Made by a program: the position numbers and the translations under genes
The notes under the pieces: generated by a model
Seen by the model: only the letters and a program-made list of their open reading frames with translations
Databases searched by the model: none
Told to the model about the DNA's origin: nothing
Assembly: GCA_012934845.2 (NCBI GenBank)
Contig: WNNJ02003718.1
Coordinates: forward strand, 124,001-188,000
Source of the DNA: Pomphorhynchus laevis
Taxonomy: Eukaryota; Acanthocephala; Palaeacanthocephala; Echinorhynchida; Pomphorhynchidae
Reading direction: 5' to 3'
Length of the DNA stretch: 64,000 nt
In this document: piece after piece, positions 12,372 to 24,270 of the stretch
Layout: the number at the start of each line of letters is the position of its first letter
Numbering within the stretch: the stretch's first letter is position 1

Positions 12372-12699
12372 CTATAAAATGTAAATTCTGTCTTTTATTC
12401 TTGATTTATATTTTAAGTTGGTTTTTATTAGATGTCTAATTGATACATTTTCATGCACTTATTAAAGCAATTTACTAAACTGAATTTATAAAACCTTAAA
12501 AATGGTTTGAATATTGAACTTCAAGAATATTCCAATTTATTTTAAATTGTTTTCAACATAAAATTAATAATTTTATAATAAATTTTATATTATAAAATAT
12601 AAAATTGTTAAATTTAATGTTAAGTTTAATCATTTCAATTTGCTTTTCTTGAAAAGCAAATTGATTATTAAAAAAGCTAATTTCAATTTGCTTTTCTTA

Positions 12700-13030
12700 T
12701 ATAAGATATTGAGGTCAAGATCGAACAATAATGTTAGCGACTGTAATACTAACGTTAATGCCTCCAACTGTAATGTAACATTTAAAATAAATAAATAATT
12801 ATAAGAAGTATTGATATAATTGAGGTGAAGGTCGAACGATAATGTTAACGACTGTAATACTAACGTTAATGCCTCCAACTGTAATGTAACATTTAAAATA
12901 AATAAATAATTATTAGAAGTATTGATATAATTGAGGTGAAGGTCGAACAATAATGCTAGCGACTGTAATGTTAACGTTAATGCCTCCAACTGTAATGTAA
13001 CATTTAAAATAAATAAATAAATGATTCTTT
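12700..13030 (-). repeat. 111-bp tandem repeat, three copies, open in one frame
   Basis: TGAGGT(G/C)AAG marks the units at 12710, 12821 and 12932, exactly 111 bp (37 codons) apart. Because the period is divisible by three, the minus strand stays open across all copies and predicts a repeating peptide (NVTLQLEALTL core). I do not consider it a gene: it lacks a family match and sits directly behind the 3' end of a LINE remnant. Confidence 0.8.
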
Positions 13031-13074
13031 TAAATAGCAAAATAATGTTAAGTACATCAACAGGGACAACAACA

Positions 13075-13580
13075 AAAATTTAAGTCATCTTATAATTTCT
13101 TCTTTCTAGAAGTCTTCACAACTTCTTCATGGCCTCAGATCCAGTGGGATCTTAGCACCCCAACCGATCCAACACGACGCTTGCCCACTGAACCACCCGG
13201 GGTCTTTCACCACCCCCTCCCCGAAGAATCCAATCGGCGCGGACTATGCTGGGAAGACGAGGGTCGAGGAGCTTAAAAACCTTAGCCTTTGCTCTGGGGA
13301 ACGTCCTTTTGAAACCAGGCTAATCCCGAGATAGCCCAAGTGCCCCAAAGGCGCACATGGGTTTTCCCTTTCAATGACAGATGCTAGGCCCGTTTCAGAG
13401 TCCAACTAGCTTTCCCTGGGATACGTTTAAGTCTATCCAGGTCAGCTATTTTAAAATTTATGTAACATTTAAAATATAATAATGCTAATTTTAAATTCTT
13501 GATTAAGATATAAAAATAAATTGATGTTTGCTGATCATGCTCATAAGCTTGAAATTGACCACGACGGATTAGCATCCACT
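13075..13580 (-). mobile_element. LINE 3' end remnant
   Basis: GC-rich block homologous to the block at 63600-64000 and, for its last part, to the insert at 19974-20150, all in the same element orientation. The minus strand includes the end of a protein-like frame (LKRIPGKASWTLKR) and then noncoding sequence with GACCCCGGGTGGTTCAGTGG. The segment TGGTTCAGTGGG resembles a Pol III A box. 5'-truncated. Confidence 0.6.
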
Positions 13581-13658
13581 ATTTTAAAAATGTTAATTGT
13601 TGTTTCTTAAATTTCCAACATAATTTATATCAATTTTTACCGATATAATTTTAAATAG

Positions 13659-16600
13659 AATTGTTTATACTTTGGAGCAGGATCGATCGAGACATAAATT
13701 TGAGTTTGTTGCTATTATCAGTAAAACACTGGAATTTGTTCATCAACTTGATGAACAAATTGATTGCAAAATTTAAGAGGAAAGTTTTTTTATTAAATCT
13801 AAATGCCAATAAAGCAGACGAGTCGAGTGATCGTCAACCAACATTAAAAAAACCGAAACGTGAAACGTAGGTGTTGGATCTGTTGTTCATGATGTCCATC
13901 AATACTGAGATGTAGCGTACTGCTGGTGGCTTATAGATAGGATTTAAGCAGCTTGCATAATAATAAATAGTCATCGAAATTTTAATGATACATCGGTATT
14001 TATATATCAAAACCGATATCGGTTTATATATTCGTGTTTTATTCAAAAAACTATATATTAATTAATATATAATTTGATTTGAAGTATTAAATTTTAAAAA
14101 AATCTTTATGAGATAAATAATTTAAACACTAGAAAATTTATATATTACATTTTTTATATGTATTAATTTATACACAGTGTTGATCGGTTGGCATCACCCT
14201 TCTTTCGCACTCACAATTGAGTGCGAAAATTATAATCGGTATTATTTCAAAACGTTTTCACGTATATAAACATTTTTAAAAGTATATTTATTCATAGATC
14301 TATTTGACTGTTTAAAACGAAATAGGATGATTGAGTTGTGGGTTTAAACATGTTATCCTTTATATATAAAATATATTTAAATTTATTTTAAATATACCAT
14401 TTTTATTAACCATTTTCTGTTTTATTTTATATTTATTTATTTTTTTTATATATTTTATATTTTATTTTTTTTAATATTGTGTTGATTTATATATTTTACT
14501 ATTTTCTGCTTGATGTTATTTTTATAGTAACCTAGTTTAAAATATGTATCTATCATATTATTTAAATGATTTTGAATTGTTGCAATTCTTAAAATTTCAT
14601 TATTTAATGTATTATATTTTATATTATATGGTATGCATGAATGCTCATGCAAAAATATGTTTCTTGTAAATTTAAATATGTCATCTTTACGATATAAATT
14701 AATAGTAGTTTTAGTTAATGTTATTTAGTAGTATATTTAGTTAATAGTAGTTTTAGTTAATAGTAGTTTTAATTATTTATTATGTTTTCTTATTTAAATT
14801 TTATTTATCCTCATTTTTAATTTATAAATAATATAAACTACGTAAATTTTTTTTCGCTAATTTTAAATTTATTTTTAATATTATTGTGTTAATTTATATA
14901 TTTCGTAATTTTCTGCTTAATCTTATTTTTATAGTAACCTAGTTTAAAATATGTATCTATTTAATTATTTAAATGATTTTGAATAAATCCAATATCGTTA
15001 CATATTGTTGCAATTCTTAAACTTTCATTATTTAATGTATTATATTTTATATTATATAATATGCATGAATGTTCATGCAAAAATATGTTTCTTGTAAATT
15101 TAAATATGTCATCTTTACGATATAAATTAATAGTAGTTTTAGTTAATGTTAATTTAATGTTCATATCTAGATAACCTTCGTTATCATCAATATGGATAAA
15201 TATGGATAAATTATGTTATTATTATTTCATATCAAGTGTATTATTGTGTTGATTTATATATTTTACTATTTTCTGCTTGATGTTATTTTTATAGTAACCT
15301 AGTTTAAAATATGTATCTATTAAATTATTTAAATGATTTTGAAGAAAGCCAATATCATTACATATTGTTGCAATTCTTAAAATTTCATTATTTAATGTAT
15401 TATATTTTATATTATATGGTATGCATGAATGCTCATGCAAAAATAGGTTTCTTGTAAATTTAAATATGTCGTATTTACGATATGAGACAAAAATATATTA
15501 TTTACAATATTGTAATCTGTTATAATTATAACCCACAACTATCTTTAATCGTATAAATTTATATTGCATTGCTGTTATAAACGTAATCAAACTCGTCTCT
15601 CTGAGAAGAGGTAGGTGTTTTCCGTCTATAAAAATGTCATCTTGATAAATTAAATTTATTTTAAATAATATTTTGTCAATAAAAGTCAATGTAAGACAAA
15701 TGTATATTATTTAATATCTATTATTGCGAGAAATTATTGCGAGAAACGCAATAATTTGAATTTAAGAGCATTCATCATGAATGTCACGAATTTGTACTGT
15801 ATATAAATATACATTTGTACATTTATATAAATTTATAAATATATATCTGTATACATTTTTATAAATATACAACACGAATTTGTATTAAATTTATATAAAA
15901 TCTATACTATTGAATTTCTATCATAAATTTATTTAAGAATAAATATTTTAATCATGATATTTTTTATAATATATAATTTTAATATATAATTTTTATATTA
16001 TATTTTATAATATAATAATTTATATTTTTAAATAGTAAGAGCTTCTCAAAAACAATTTTTTAAACCGACTAATATATCATGTATTATAATAATAATTAAG
16101 GATCATTAAGAAGTTTGCGTTTTGTTATTATAAGTTTACTGTATACCCTACTATCTATCCGTTTTATATCTAATATTAGTTCGATTTATATTTAATATAA
16201 ACTTACTTAATATCTATCAATGGCTCGCTTTATATATTTTTTAAGTTGACATTATATCCATTATAAGTTAGCTCTAAATATATATTATAAGTTCGTTTGA
16301 TATATTTTATAAGTTTTCCTTATATCTATTATACGTTTACCTTATATTTATTATAAGTTAGCTTTATATCTATTATAAGTTAGCTTTATATATTATAAGT
16401 TTACCTTATATCTATTATAAGTTAGCTCTAAATATCTATTATAAGTTCGCTTAATATATTTTATAAGTTTTCCTTATATCTATTATACGTTTACCTTATA
16501 TCTATTATAAGTTAACCTTATATCTATTATAAGTTCGCTTGATTTTTTAAAGTTTACCTTATATCTATGATAACTAACTAAGTAGCGACAATGAAAAAGC

Positions 16601-17559
16601 AAAGTAAAAATTATGATTTAGCGACATGGAACCAACTAGATCGGTAACATACTAAAGATTTTATTTTTAGATCTTTAGCAAGTTTGATTAATTTTTTTTC
16701 TATTTCCTTTAAATAATCTTTAAAAACGGAAGACGTTTGCATTTCAAAGTGTTTACAGTTTAAAATGTAAACTGCTTCACTTGATTACGTTTTAAAGATT
16801 AGGTAACAGCTAATAGCTAGTTCGCGTAGCACATGAAAGTAAAGAATAATAAAAGTAAAGAATAATAATATCAGAGCTTAGTGAATATTTTCCTATAATA
16901 ATTTATAAACTTTTAGCGCTATTATAACGATTTTTTTAAATTTATGTATATAGTTGAAAGCAATATGTAATAAAGAATTATTTTAGTAGGATCAAAAATT
17001 GAAAATTTTATTTGATATTTCGCTAACCTCTGTTAGCATATTTAGAAAATTATAGGTCAAATAAATCAAATAAGCTAACTGAATTTACGTATTTAATATA
17101 ATTATAAAATTAAAAAATAAATAAAAAATGCTAAATCAGAATTTAATAATTAAATAATATTAAATAATAAATATTGTTATAAGATTTTGTATAATTTTTA
17201 TCAAGTTTAAATAAAAAATTTAAATTAAAAATAAAGGTAAATTTTTATGAATTGACTAATATATAACAGTCGATATTTTTACCCGTAATCTAGAATTAAT
17301 TGAAAATGGTGAATTAAGGAAAATTCTCTAAAATGGTATAAATTGTTTTTTAACAATTAAATTTATTATAAGATTAAAAATTAACAAATTTTGGTTGCCC
17401 GCAAATGGGCCCTGTACATTATTTTAAAAAATGTTCATTTATTTCAGAGTTCGCCATTATGAAGTTGTATCTTTTTCACACTGCTTCATAGCGCCACACC
17501 GTCGAAGACAAAATGACGAACTCTTGGCTATAGCAATGACAATCTTTGTTCGAATTTGA
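13659..17559 (+). CDS. Candidate C-terminal exons of an unidentified gene
   Basis: Three segments fit one another in phase: 13659-13720 (phase 2 start; LEQDRSRHKFEFVAII), 13818-13866 (ESSDRQPTLKKPKRE, donor GTAGGTG) and 17448-17559, which follows a TTTATTTCAG acceptor and ends in TGA (RHYEVVSFSHCFIAPHRRRQ, then NDELLAIAMTIFVRI). The compositions look like real protein, unlike most chance frames here. I do not recognise the family. The 97-nt first intron is the weakest link: its sequence also continues the first frame (TLEFVHQLDEQIDCKI) to a stop, so that exon may be longer. The 3.6-kb second intron holds PLE fragments. Upstream exons not found. Confidence 0.35.
14430..15490 (-). mobile_element. 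Three tandem fragments of a PLE reverse transcriptase C-terminus
   Basis: Minus-strand reading gives three times the PLE thumb segment: LHEHSCIPYNIKYNTLNNE, LRIATICNDIGF and YFKLGYYKNNIKQKIVKYI, at about 14455-14720, 14890-15170 and 15230-15480. Each copy stops at about the same codon, so the element's 3' end has been tandemly repeated, as PLE pseudo-LTR formation is known to do. All are partial. Confidence 0.75.
15700..16110. other. AT-rich spacer, no gene seen
   Basis: Simple A/T-rich sequence with short TATAAATATA runs. Nothing coding on either strand. Confidence 0.5.
16110..16575. repeat. About 22-bp minisatellite
   Basis: Diverged repeats of TATCTATTATAAGTT(T/A)(A/G)CCTTA. Copies vary mainly in the AGTTAGC / AGTTCGC / AGTTTACC stretch. 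Extends for roughly 20 units. Confidence 0.8.
17014..17052 (-). ncRNA. Degenerate hammerhead ribozyme core in a PLE end
   Basis: On the minus strand a stem II GCTAAC-AGAG-GTTAGC is followed by GAAA and TATC (two-base-pair loopless helix III with an AUC cleavage triplet). The 5' core box reads CTAAATA instead of CTGAAGA. It belongs to the same family as the copies at 48601, 53884, 53947 and 60871. The altered core suggests it no longer cleaves. Confidence 0.5.
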
Positions 17560-17689
17560 TTTACGCAGGCCGCATAATCAATATTGTTTTTAATATCAAT
17601 ATTGATTAATAGCAATATAATAATATAAAAATATTATAATATTTTAATAACAATATTGTTTTTAATAGCTATCTTGTGATATATTTTTT

Positions 17690-18560
17690 AAAGACATGAT
17701 TGTCATTAGTTTTGATTCTTACACTCGTTGTTTTTACATTCAAGGCTTCTATTTTCGGTACTGTTATAAGCAACATATAATCAAGCCTTATTCACACGAG
17801 TGGTTGCACAGTTCCCAGAAGCAACATGTTCACTCAGGATGTCAGTCCAACGAAACTGCAGAGCTTGAGTTAACGCAGTGTATGCGACTTGGGCATCCAC
17901 CGATTGAACCTTTCCCAGCTTGTGAACCTCTTCAATTTATCTCGTGATTTTTTTATTCATGACGAAAAGTTCGACATTCTCGTGCTGAAAAATATACGAA
18001 CCCAAAAGCTTCGCACCTTCAGCTCAAACTCCAACGCCAGTTCCACCAAATATCTTCCCTGCTTCATCGATAAATTCCGAATGCACTAGGACTTTTCATT
18101 TTCGAGGATTTACTATATACCCATATGCACTTCCAGAATCAATGAAACGATGCCAAAGCTCTAGAATGTCACTATTTTTCTAAACACATTTAGCGTCGTC
18201 TGCATACCAGCGGTATAATCCACCGAGAAGGTGAGACTTTAGTTCTGCTATCACTGACAATGTCGACGCTCCGAATGCTGCCATGACAAGAAGATCACCT
18301 TGTGTAAATCCCTCTTTTGAATATATAATGTAGTCTTGAATTATTAGTTCAGAGAAATAAATATAACAATTTTGTAGTATAAGTGAGAGAGCAGGACATA
18401 TTTTATTCATGTTTATCAATGATAAAGCGCGATTGACATTATTAAATGCGTTATTAATAATGCGATTGACATTATTAAATGGAGGAAGCTCTTCCATTTC
18501 ACGATTTAGAACAGTAAAGTTACGAACCTTAATTTCTTCAGTTTGCATGATCAGTTATTG
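17690..18560 (-). mobile_element. LINE reverse transcriptase fragment
   Basis: Minus strand encodes non-LTR RT landmarks in order: ALSLI, then EGFTQGDLLVMAAFG (usual EG.TQGDPLAM), WYADDAKCV (the YADD catalytic box) and, further toward smaller coordinates, a GYIVNPRK-like segment and a conserved GTG / EGAKLLGS stretch. Several frame breaks; 5' and 3' ends missing. Confidence 0.75.
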
Positions 18561-18839
18561 ACAGCAGTGATTAATCTGTATATATTTGTAATTAACTTGA
18601 ACACTTATAACTTTTCTTCATTATTGAAATTTGATTGTTCTTCATGCTGTTCTTTGATACTCTTTTATTTTTTGACTCAGGTAACTTATTGTATGTAAAT
18701 AATTCTCTCAAGTCTTTAGTTGTATATATTCTTCTCAAGTCCTCAGTTGTATGTTATTTATTGTGTATTCAAATTTTTTAGGGTAAAAATATAGATTAAA
18801 TAATAATAAGTAAAAATAAAATTTACAATTCGTTATATA

Positions 18840-18970
18840 ATGAAATAATAGGAATAAGAAATTCCTATTATAGGAATTCCTATAGGAATTATAGGAATTA
18901 GAATAATAGGAATAAGAAATAATAGGAATAAGAAATAATAGGAATAAAAATAATAGGATCAGATTTAAGT
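18840..18970. repeat. TAGGAATA-type microsatellite
   Basis: Irregular repetition of AATAGGAATAAGA and ATAGGAATTCCTAT; the latter is self-complementary. Confidence 0.7.
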
Positions 18971-21300
18971 AAATATATTCCTAAAATAATGTATAAATTG
19001 TTACCGCCATTAGGACGACAAATTTGTAATTAAAATAAAGAATTAAAATCAATATGTAACGATAATATTAGAAACATTATAGAAACAATGAAACTGCAAA
19101 AGTCTTAATTTTGATAAAATAAATGAACAGATATGCATTCATAATCTAGAATTAATTGAAAACAATGAATTAAGGAAAATGACATCAAAAGGGTATAAAT
19201 AAAGATTAAATAATAATAACAACAGAAATAAAATTTACAATTCGTTATATAATGACTTAAATGCTTACTTCGGTAAGCTGATTAATAGTAAAAGCTTTAC
19301 TACATCAAAGATAAATATTTGGAAAACTTATATATTAGATAAAATTAGAGAGAAAATAAAAATACCAAACAATTATAAAAGGCAAGATCAAATTAATAAA
19401 GATATGTATAAAGAACTTACTAAATTGAAGCATAACTATATAATAACTATTGATAAAGCTAGTAATAACTTTGTCTTCATATGCAAAAAGCTTTATTATG
19501 ATATAATGATGAAAGAAGTTAATAATAATGATTTAAATGTAAATCCAACACATGAATTGATTTAAATTTAGAAACAATTATTACAATTCATTGTTCTATA
19601 ATGGATAAAAAGGGTATAAAAATTAAATCATATAATAAAACTATACCTATATTATATTGAAATCCAAAATTACATAAAAATCTAATAAAACCTAGGTTCA
19701 TATGTATTGCGTTTAAATGTACATTAAAACCCCTTTATGTTTAAATGAATTAAATACTTAAAGTAATTTAAACACACTTCAAGAAATATTGTAGCGTAAT
19801 CAAATTAATACTGATATAAAACACTTTTAATATGAATTCAACTAAAGAATTTTTAGTAAATACAAAAGGAACAAAACAGCCATCTGGCTATAAACGAAAC
19901 ATATGAACGCAACGTATGATTAAAATATAAACACCACACATGAATGTAGTGATTTAAATTTAGAAACAATTATACTGGATCGGTTGGAGGGCTCAGATCC
20001 CTTTGGATTTGGGGTCTCTTTGTGTATAGTGTTGGAGACTGTCATGTCAAGTTCAAGATGCAGTTCATTTATCTGACATTGACATTATTACTATTTTGTT
20101 GTCATTATTTATGTCGTTATGCATTGCTTTTAATAAAACCTTTATTATTATTAGAAACAATTATTACAAGTCGTTGTTCTATAATAGATAAGAAGGGTAT
20201 AAAAATTGAATCAGATAATAAAACTATACCTATATTATATTGGAATCCAAAATTACATAAAAATCCAATAAAACCTAGGTTCATATGTAGTGCTTTCAAA
20301 GGTACATTAAAACCACTTTCTGTTTATATGATTAAAATACTTAAAGAAATTAAAGCACACTTCAAAAAATATTGTAGGGTATTCGAAATAAATACTGTTG
20401 TAAAACACTATTTCAGTATTAATTCAACAAAAGAATTTTTAGAACACACAAAAGGAATACATTTACAGAATATAAATACGGACGATTTTAGTACGCATAC
20501 AAATCTAGATTTAGCAGATATTATAGATGCATTAAAAAAATAATTAATTTTATATTCGGAAAAAGATATATGTTATAATAACTATAACGCCTATCTAGCA
20601 AAAATTAAGCCATTATGTAAATATAAATACATGGATAAATTAAATTAATAGAAGTCTAATATTTTGATAAATCAACATTATTTAAAGGTAGAGACATTTA
20701 TATTTAGACAAATAAGAGGTGTTCCATTGTGATGTAATAGTATCCCAATTATAGCTGACTTATTTTTAAGCTTTATATAATATGAATTTGTTCGTAACTG
20801 TTAAAAATAAATCTTAATTATATAAAGATACAAAATATATGTTTCGATATATTGATGTATATGTGTCTTTAATTCTAGCAATTTTAATTTAATAGGCGAA
20901 CAAATTTATCCAGGTAGCCTCATTCTTAAAAAAACAAATATTAATGATAAAGAAAGTATATATATTGATATGAGCATTAAATTAAATCAATTAAAACTAC
21001 TTTTAATTTATATCGTAAAGATGACATTTAAATTTACAAAAAAAAACATATTTTTGCATAATCATTCATGCATACCATATAATATGAAATATAATACATT
21101 AAATAATGAAATTTTAAGAATTGCAACAATTTGTAAATATATTTGTTTTCTTCAAAATCATTTAAATAATTAAAAAGATGCATATTTTAAACTGAATTAC
21201 TATAAAAAAACATCACGCAGAAAATAGTAAAATATATAAACCAACACAATAATATCAAAAATAAATTTAAAATCATTAGCAGTCAATTTTTATGGATGTA
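18970..21300 (+). mobile_element. Penelope-like element, most complete RT copy in the window
   Basis: The plus strand carries in order an N-terminal segment (ELKSICNDNIRNI, LINSKSFTTSKI), ITIDKASNNFVF, the PLE fingers motif LYWNPKLHKNPIKPRFICSA at about 20238-20300, NINTDDFSTHTNLDLADI (DFSTLYTNL in sister copies), a QIRGVPLGCN-like segment near 20710 and the thumb LHNHSCIPYNMKYNTLNNE ending near 21230. The WxPKLHKxPxKxRFI and DFSTLYTNL boxes identify the PLE RT family. Many frame breaks, and a 177-bp insert interrupts it at 19974-20150. No GIY-YIG domain remains on this copy. Confidence 0.85.
19974..20150 (+). mobile_element. 5'-truncated LINE/SINE 3' end inserted in the PLE, with target-site duplication
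   Basis: Insert begins ACTGGATCGGTTGG and ends in AATAAAACCTTTATTATTA. It is flanked by exact 14-bp direct repeats TTAGAAACAATTAT at 19960-19973 and 20151-20164, and the sister PLE sequence at about 19560 has a single uninterrupted copy of this site. The insert matches the minus-strand block 63601-63790. This is a textbook target-primed reverse transcription footprint and shows the (TTA)n-tailed family jumped after the PLE was in place. Confidence 0.9.
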
Positions 21301-21329
21301 TAATAAATAATATACTTTGTACTAGAATA

Positions 21330-21800
21330 ATATACTATATAATCAAATTTCATCAGAGGAAATACGTCCTTAACACGTATTTGGTCCCGCTGCTATGTTG
21401 GGTAGAGGAGTTATGGGCCGAAACCTAATAGCATAGCAGTTCCTCCTGATGACCACTAATCCTTATTCTGATACAACGTATATTCATTATTAGTAAATTC
21501 AAAAAATGACTATTATTTTAAATTTTAATTTTAACTTGATTTAAATTATAAAAAATCTCATATCAATTACTTATTTTATTATTTAATTATTAAATTTTGA
21601 TTTATCATTATTATGTTTTGTAAATTTTATAATTATATTAAATACATTGACTCAGTTAGCTCATTTGATTGGTAAGGTGATTAATAGCGAAAGCTTAAAT
21701 ACATCTAAGATGAAAATGTGGAAAGATTTTACATTTGATAAACTTAAAATGAAAATTATTATAACAAACGAATATAAGTGGAAAGATACAATTTATAAAT
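21330..21800 (+). mobile_element. PLE pseudo-LTR and start of a second PLE copy
   Basis: 21340-21480 holds the hairpin-bearing end (CTGCTATGTTGGG paired with CATAGCAG, ending CCTGATGACC). 21500-21660 is the AT-rich tail ending GACTCAGTTAGCTCATTTGA. From 21660 PLE N-terminal coding resumes (HLIGKVINSESLNTSKMKMW), parallel to 19270. This is the tandem arrangement typical of PLEs. Confidence 0.65.
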
Positions 21801-21809
21801 ATCTAATTG

Positions 21810-22620
21810 CAGGATTTGGATTCACTATCCCTCCTTTCCGGATATGTATTGTCATAATGTTTTACCAATCATTCGGTATCTTCACCCTTTCGACGATTTG
21901 ATTGAAGAAATTTGTGATCAAGAGAACAGGATTTCAACAACAAGACTTCCATATCTCGACTGAAATATCGTCTGAACCTACTGCTTTCCCGCCTTCATTT
22001 GTTTTATTGCTTCTTCAACTTCCTCCTTTACAATATTAACGCTACCATTTCAATATTACTGGTCAGTTCACGATAATTTTGCCGTTTTTATCATTAACAA
22101 AATAGAACCCTTCGATGACATAAGTTTCAAGGTATCTCCGTTTTACAAATTGGAAGAGGTCTTGTTCTCCGTCTCTGATATGACAGTAGTCTAATCGCGC
22201 GATAATTGCAACATTCGGCTGGACTATCCCTTCTTGTTTAGATCGTATTGTCATGCTATTCTCCCTGTTGTTCTTTAACTTCTTTTCTTCGACGATTTAG
22301 TTGAAGAAATTTGTGACCCTGGAACAGGGTTACAACAACTAGCCATCCATATCTCGACTGAAATATCATCTGGACCTGCTGCTTTTATTGCTTTCATCTG
22401 TTTATTGATACTTCAAATTTTCCTGTAAAATTGGACGTAATGGACCAGTACTGCTGGAATCTCTGGGTCATTCGGAAATTTTCACTCAAAATTTTCTTGA
22501 AATAATAACGCCACCTTTTCAATACTGCTTGCCGACTCACGATCATCTTCCCAGTCCTACCATTGGCACCATATAACCTTTCGATGTCCTCGGCTTGCTT
22601 GTGTATGTGCTTTACAAATT
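21810..22620 (-). mobile_element. RTE-like LINE RT N-terminal fragments, internally duplicated
   Basis: Minus-strand reading resembles the region before RT palm in RTE-type LINEs (GRTGKMIVSRQAVLKRWRYY, a CCNYRAI-like segment). A segment of about 140 bp (TTCGACGATTTGATTGAAGA... CATATCTCGACTGAAATAT) occurs at about 21890-22020 and again at 22292-22415. Broken and partial. Confidence 0.55.
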
Positions 22621-22639
22621 ATTTAAATTTTATTCAGCA

Positions 22640-24270
22640 TTATTTTTAATAAAAATTCAATAAAGCCTATGTTCTTATGTAGTGCTTTTAAATGTACATT
22701 GCAATCCCTTCCTGTATATCTGAATAAAATACTCAAAGTAATTAAAGTACAATTCAAAAAATATTCTAGGATAATCGAAATTTATACTGATATAAAACAC
22801 TATTTCAGTATTAATTCTACAAAAGCATTTTTAGAACAGACAAAAGGAATAAATTTTCAAAATATAAATACGTACGATTTTAGTACGCTTTATACAAATC
22901 TAGATTTAGCAGATATTATAGATGCATAAAAAAATGCATCTATATGTTCATTCATTTTGCCCAAATTAAGAATTTCGCAATCGCATTTTGTTTCTGGAAT
23001 GCTTCTAATGTCATCGTTACATATTGCTTTCAATTCTTTATTAAAATCAAAAAAATTTCGTTCTAATGCTTGTATAAATACTTACATAAAACACTATTTT
23101 TGTATTAATTCAACAAAAGAATTTTTAGAACACATCATATATTCGAATACATCCCATATTATTTATTAGTCAATACATAAAAATTGATTTTTATTAATTT
23201 TGATAGTATAAAATAATTAAACTCAGTTAGCAGATCTGACACAAAAGAAATAAATTATCAGAATATAAATACGTACGATTTTAGTACGCTTTATACAAAT
23301 CTAGATTTAGCAGATATTAAAGAAGCGTTAGAAAAATTAATTTATTTTATATTCGGAAAAGATAATCTATAAAATCTTATAACAATAAATATTTATTTTT
23401 AATTATTTATTGTTTAAACTTGGAAATGAATAGTATCAATTAAAAATTAATTTATTTCATAAAGATAACATAAAGATAAAACTGTTCACATGGGATGTAA
23501 AAGTAACCTAATTTCAGCTGACTTTTTTCTAATCATTATAGAATATGAATTTGTTTATAAATGTTTATAAATGTTTATAAATGTTTATAAAAGTTAATCC
23601 AGGTAAATTCATCCACAATATTTAATAAAACAAATATTGATGATAAACACCCGGAAGAATTATAAAATAAGAAATTATTGTTAACAAATTTTTGAATGTT
23701 GGATTATTCCTTTCCAAGTTTAGTTTTAAACACTTGCAATGGTTTAATTTAATTAATATCAATTAAAACTATTATTAATTTATTTCATAAAGATAACATA
23801 TTTAAACAGATTTATTATAACAAGAAACATATTTTTGCATGAGCATTCATGCATACCACATAATATAAAATATTATATATTAAATAATGAATTTTTAGAA
23901 TTGCAACAATTTGTAACAATATTAGCTTTCTTTAAAACCATTTAAATAATTTAATAGATGGATATTTTAAAATATTTTACTATATAAATGAAATCAAACA
24001 GAAGATATTTAAATATATAAATAAATTTAAACTCTTAAGCGGAAAATTGTTATGGATGGGTAATAAATAATATACTTTGAATTTGAATAAGATACTATAT
24101 AATCAAATTTTATAATAGGAATTACGTCATTAGCATGTATGTGGAACCACTGCTATGTTAGTTCGGGGAATAGATTCCGAAACATGCTAACATAGGATTT
24201 TCTTCTGATGACCGCTAATCCTTATTCTTTTACATCGTTTATTATTCGTTAGTCAATTCATAAAAATTGA
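22640..24270 (+). mobile_element. PLE fragments with terminal repeat
   Basis: 22660-22930 repeats the RT core (INFQNINTYDFSTLYTNLDL). 22945-23090 is an N-terminal PLE piece lying antisense. 23085-23345 returns to plus-strand RT pieces (NINTYD-like followed by DFSTLYTNL) with an intervening terminal-repeat segment. 23820-24060 is thumb region, and 24100-24270 the hairpin terminal repeat. Heavily rearranged. Confidence 0.7.

Noticed and set aside
12630-13040. 136-codon repeated minus-strand ORF
   Set aside because: Open only because the 111-bp unit is divisible by three; no homology, no start context, lies behind a LINE tail.
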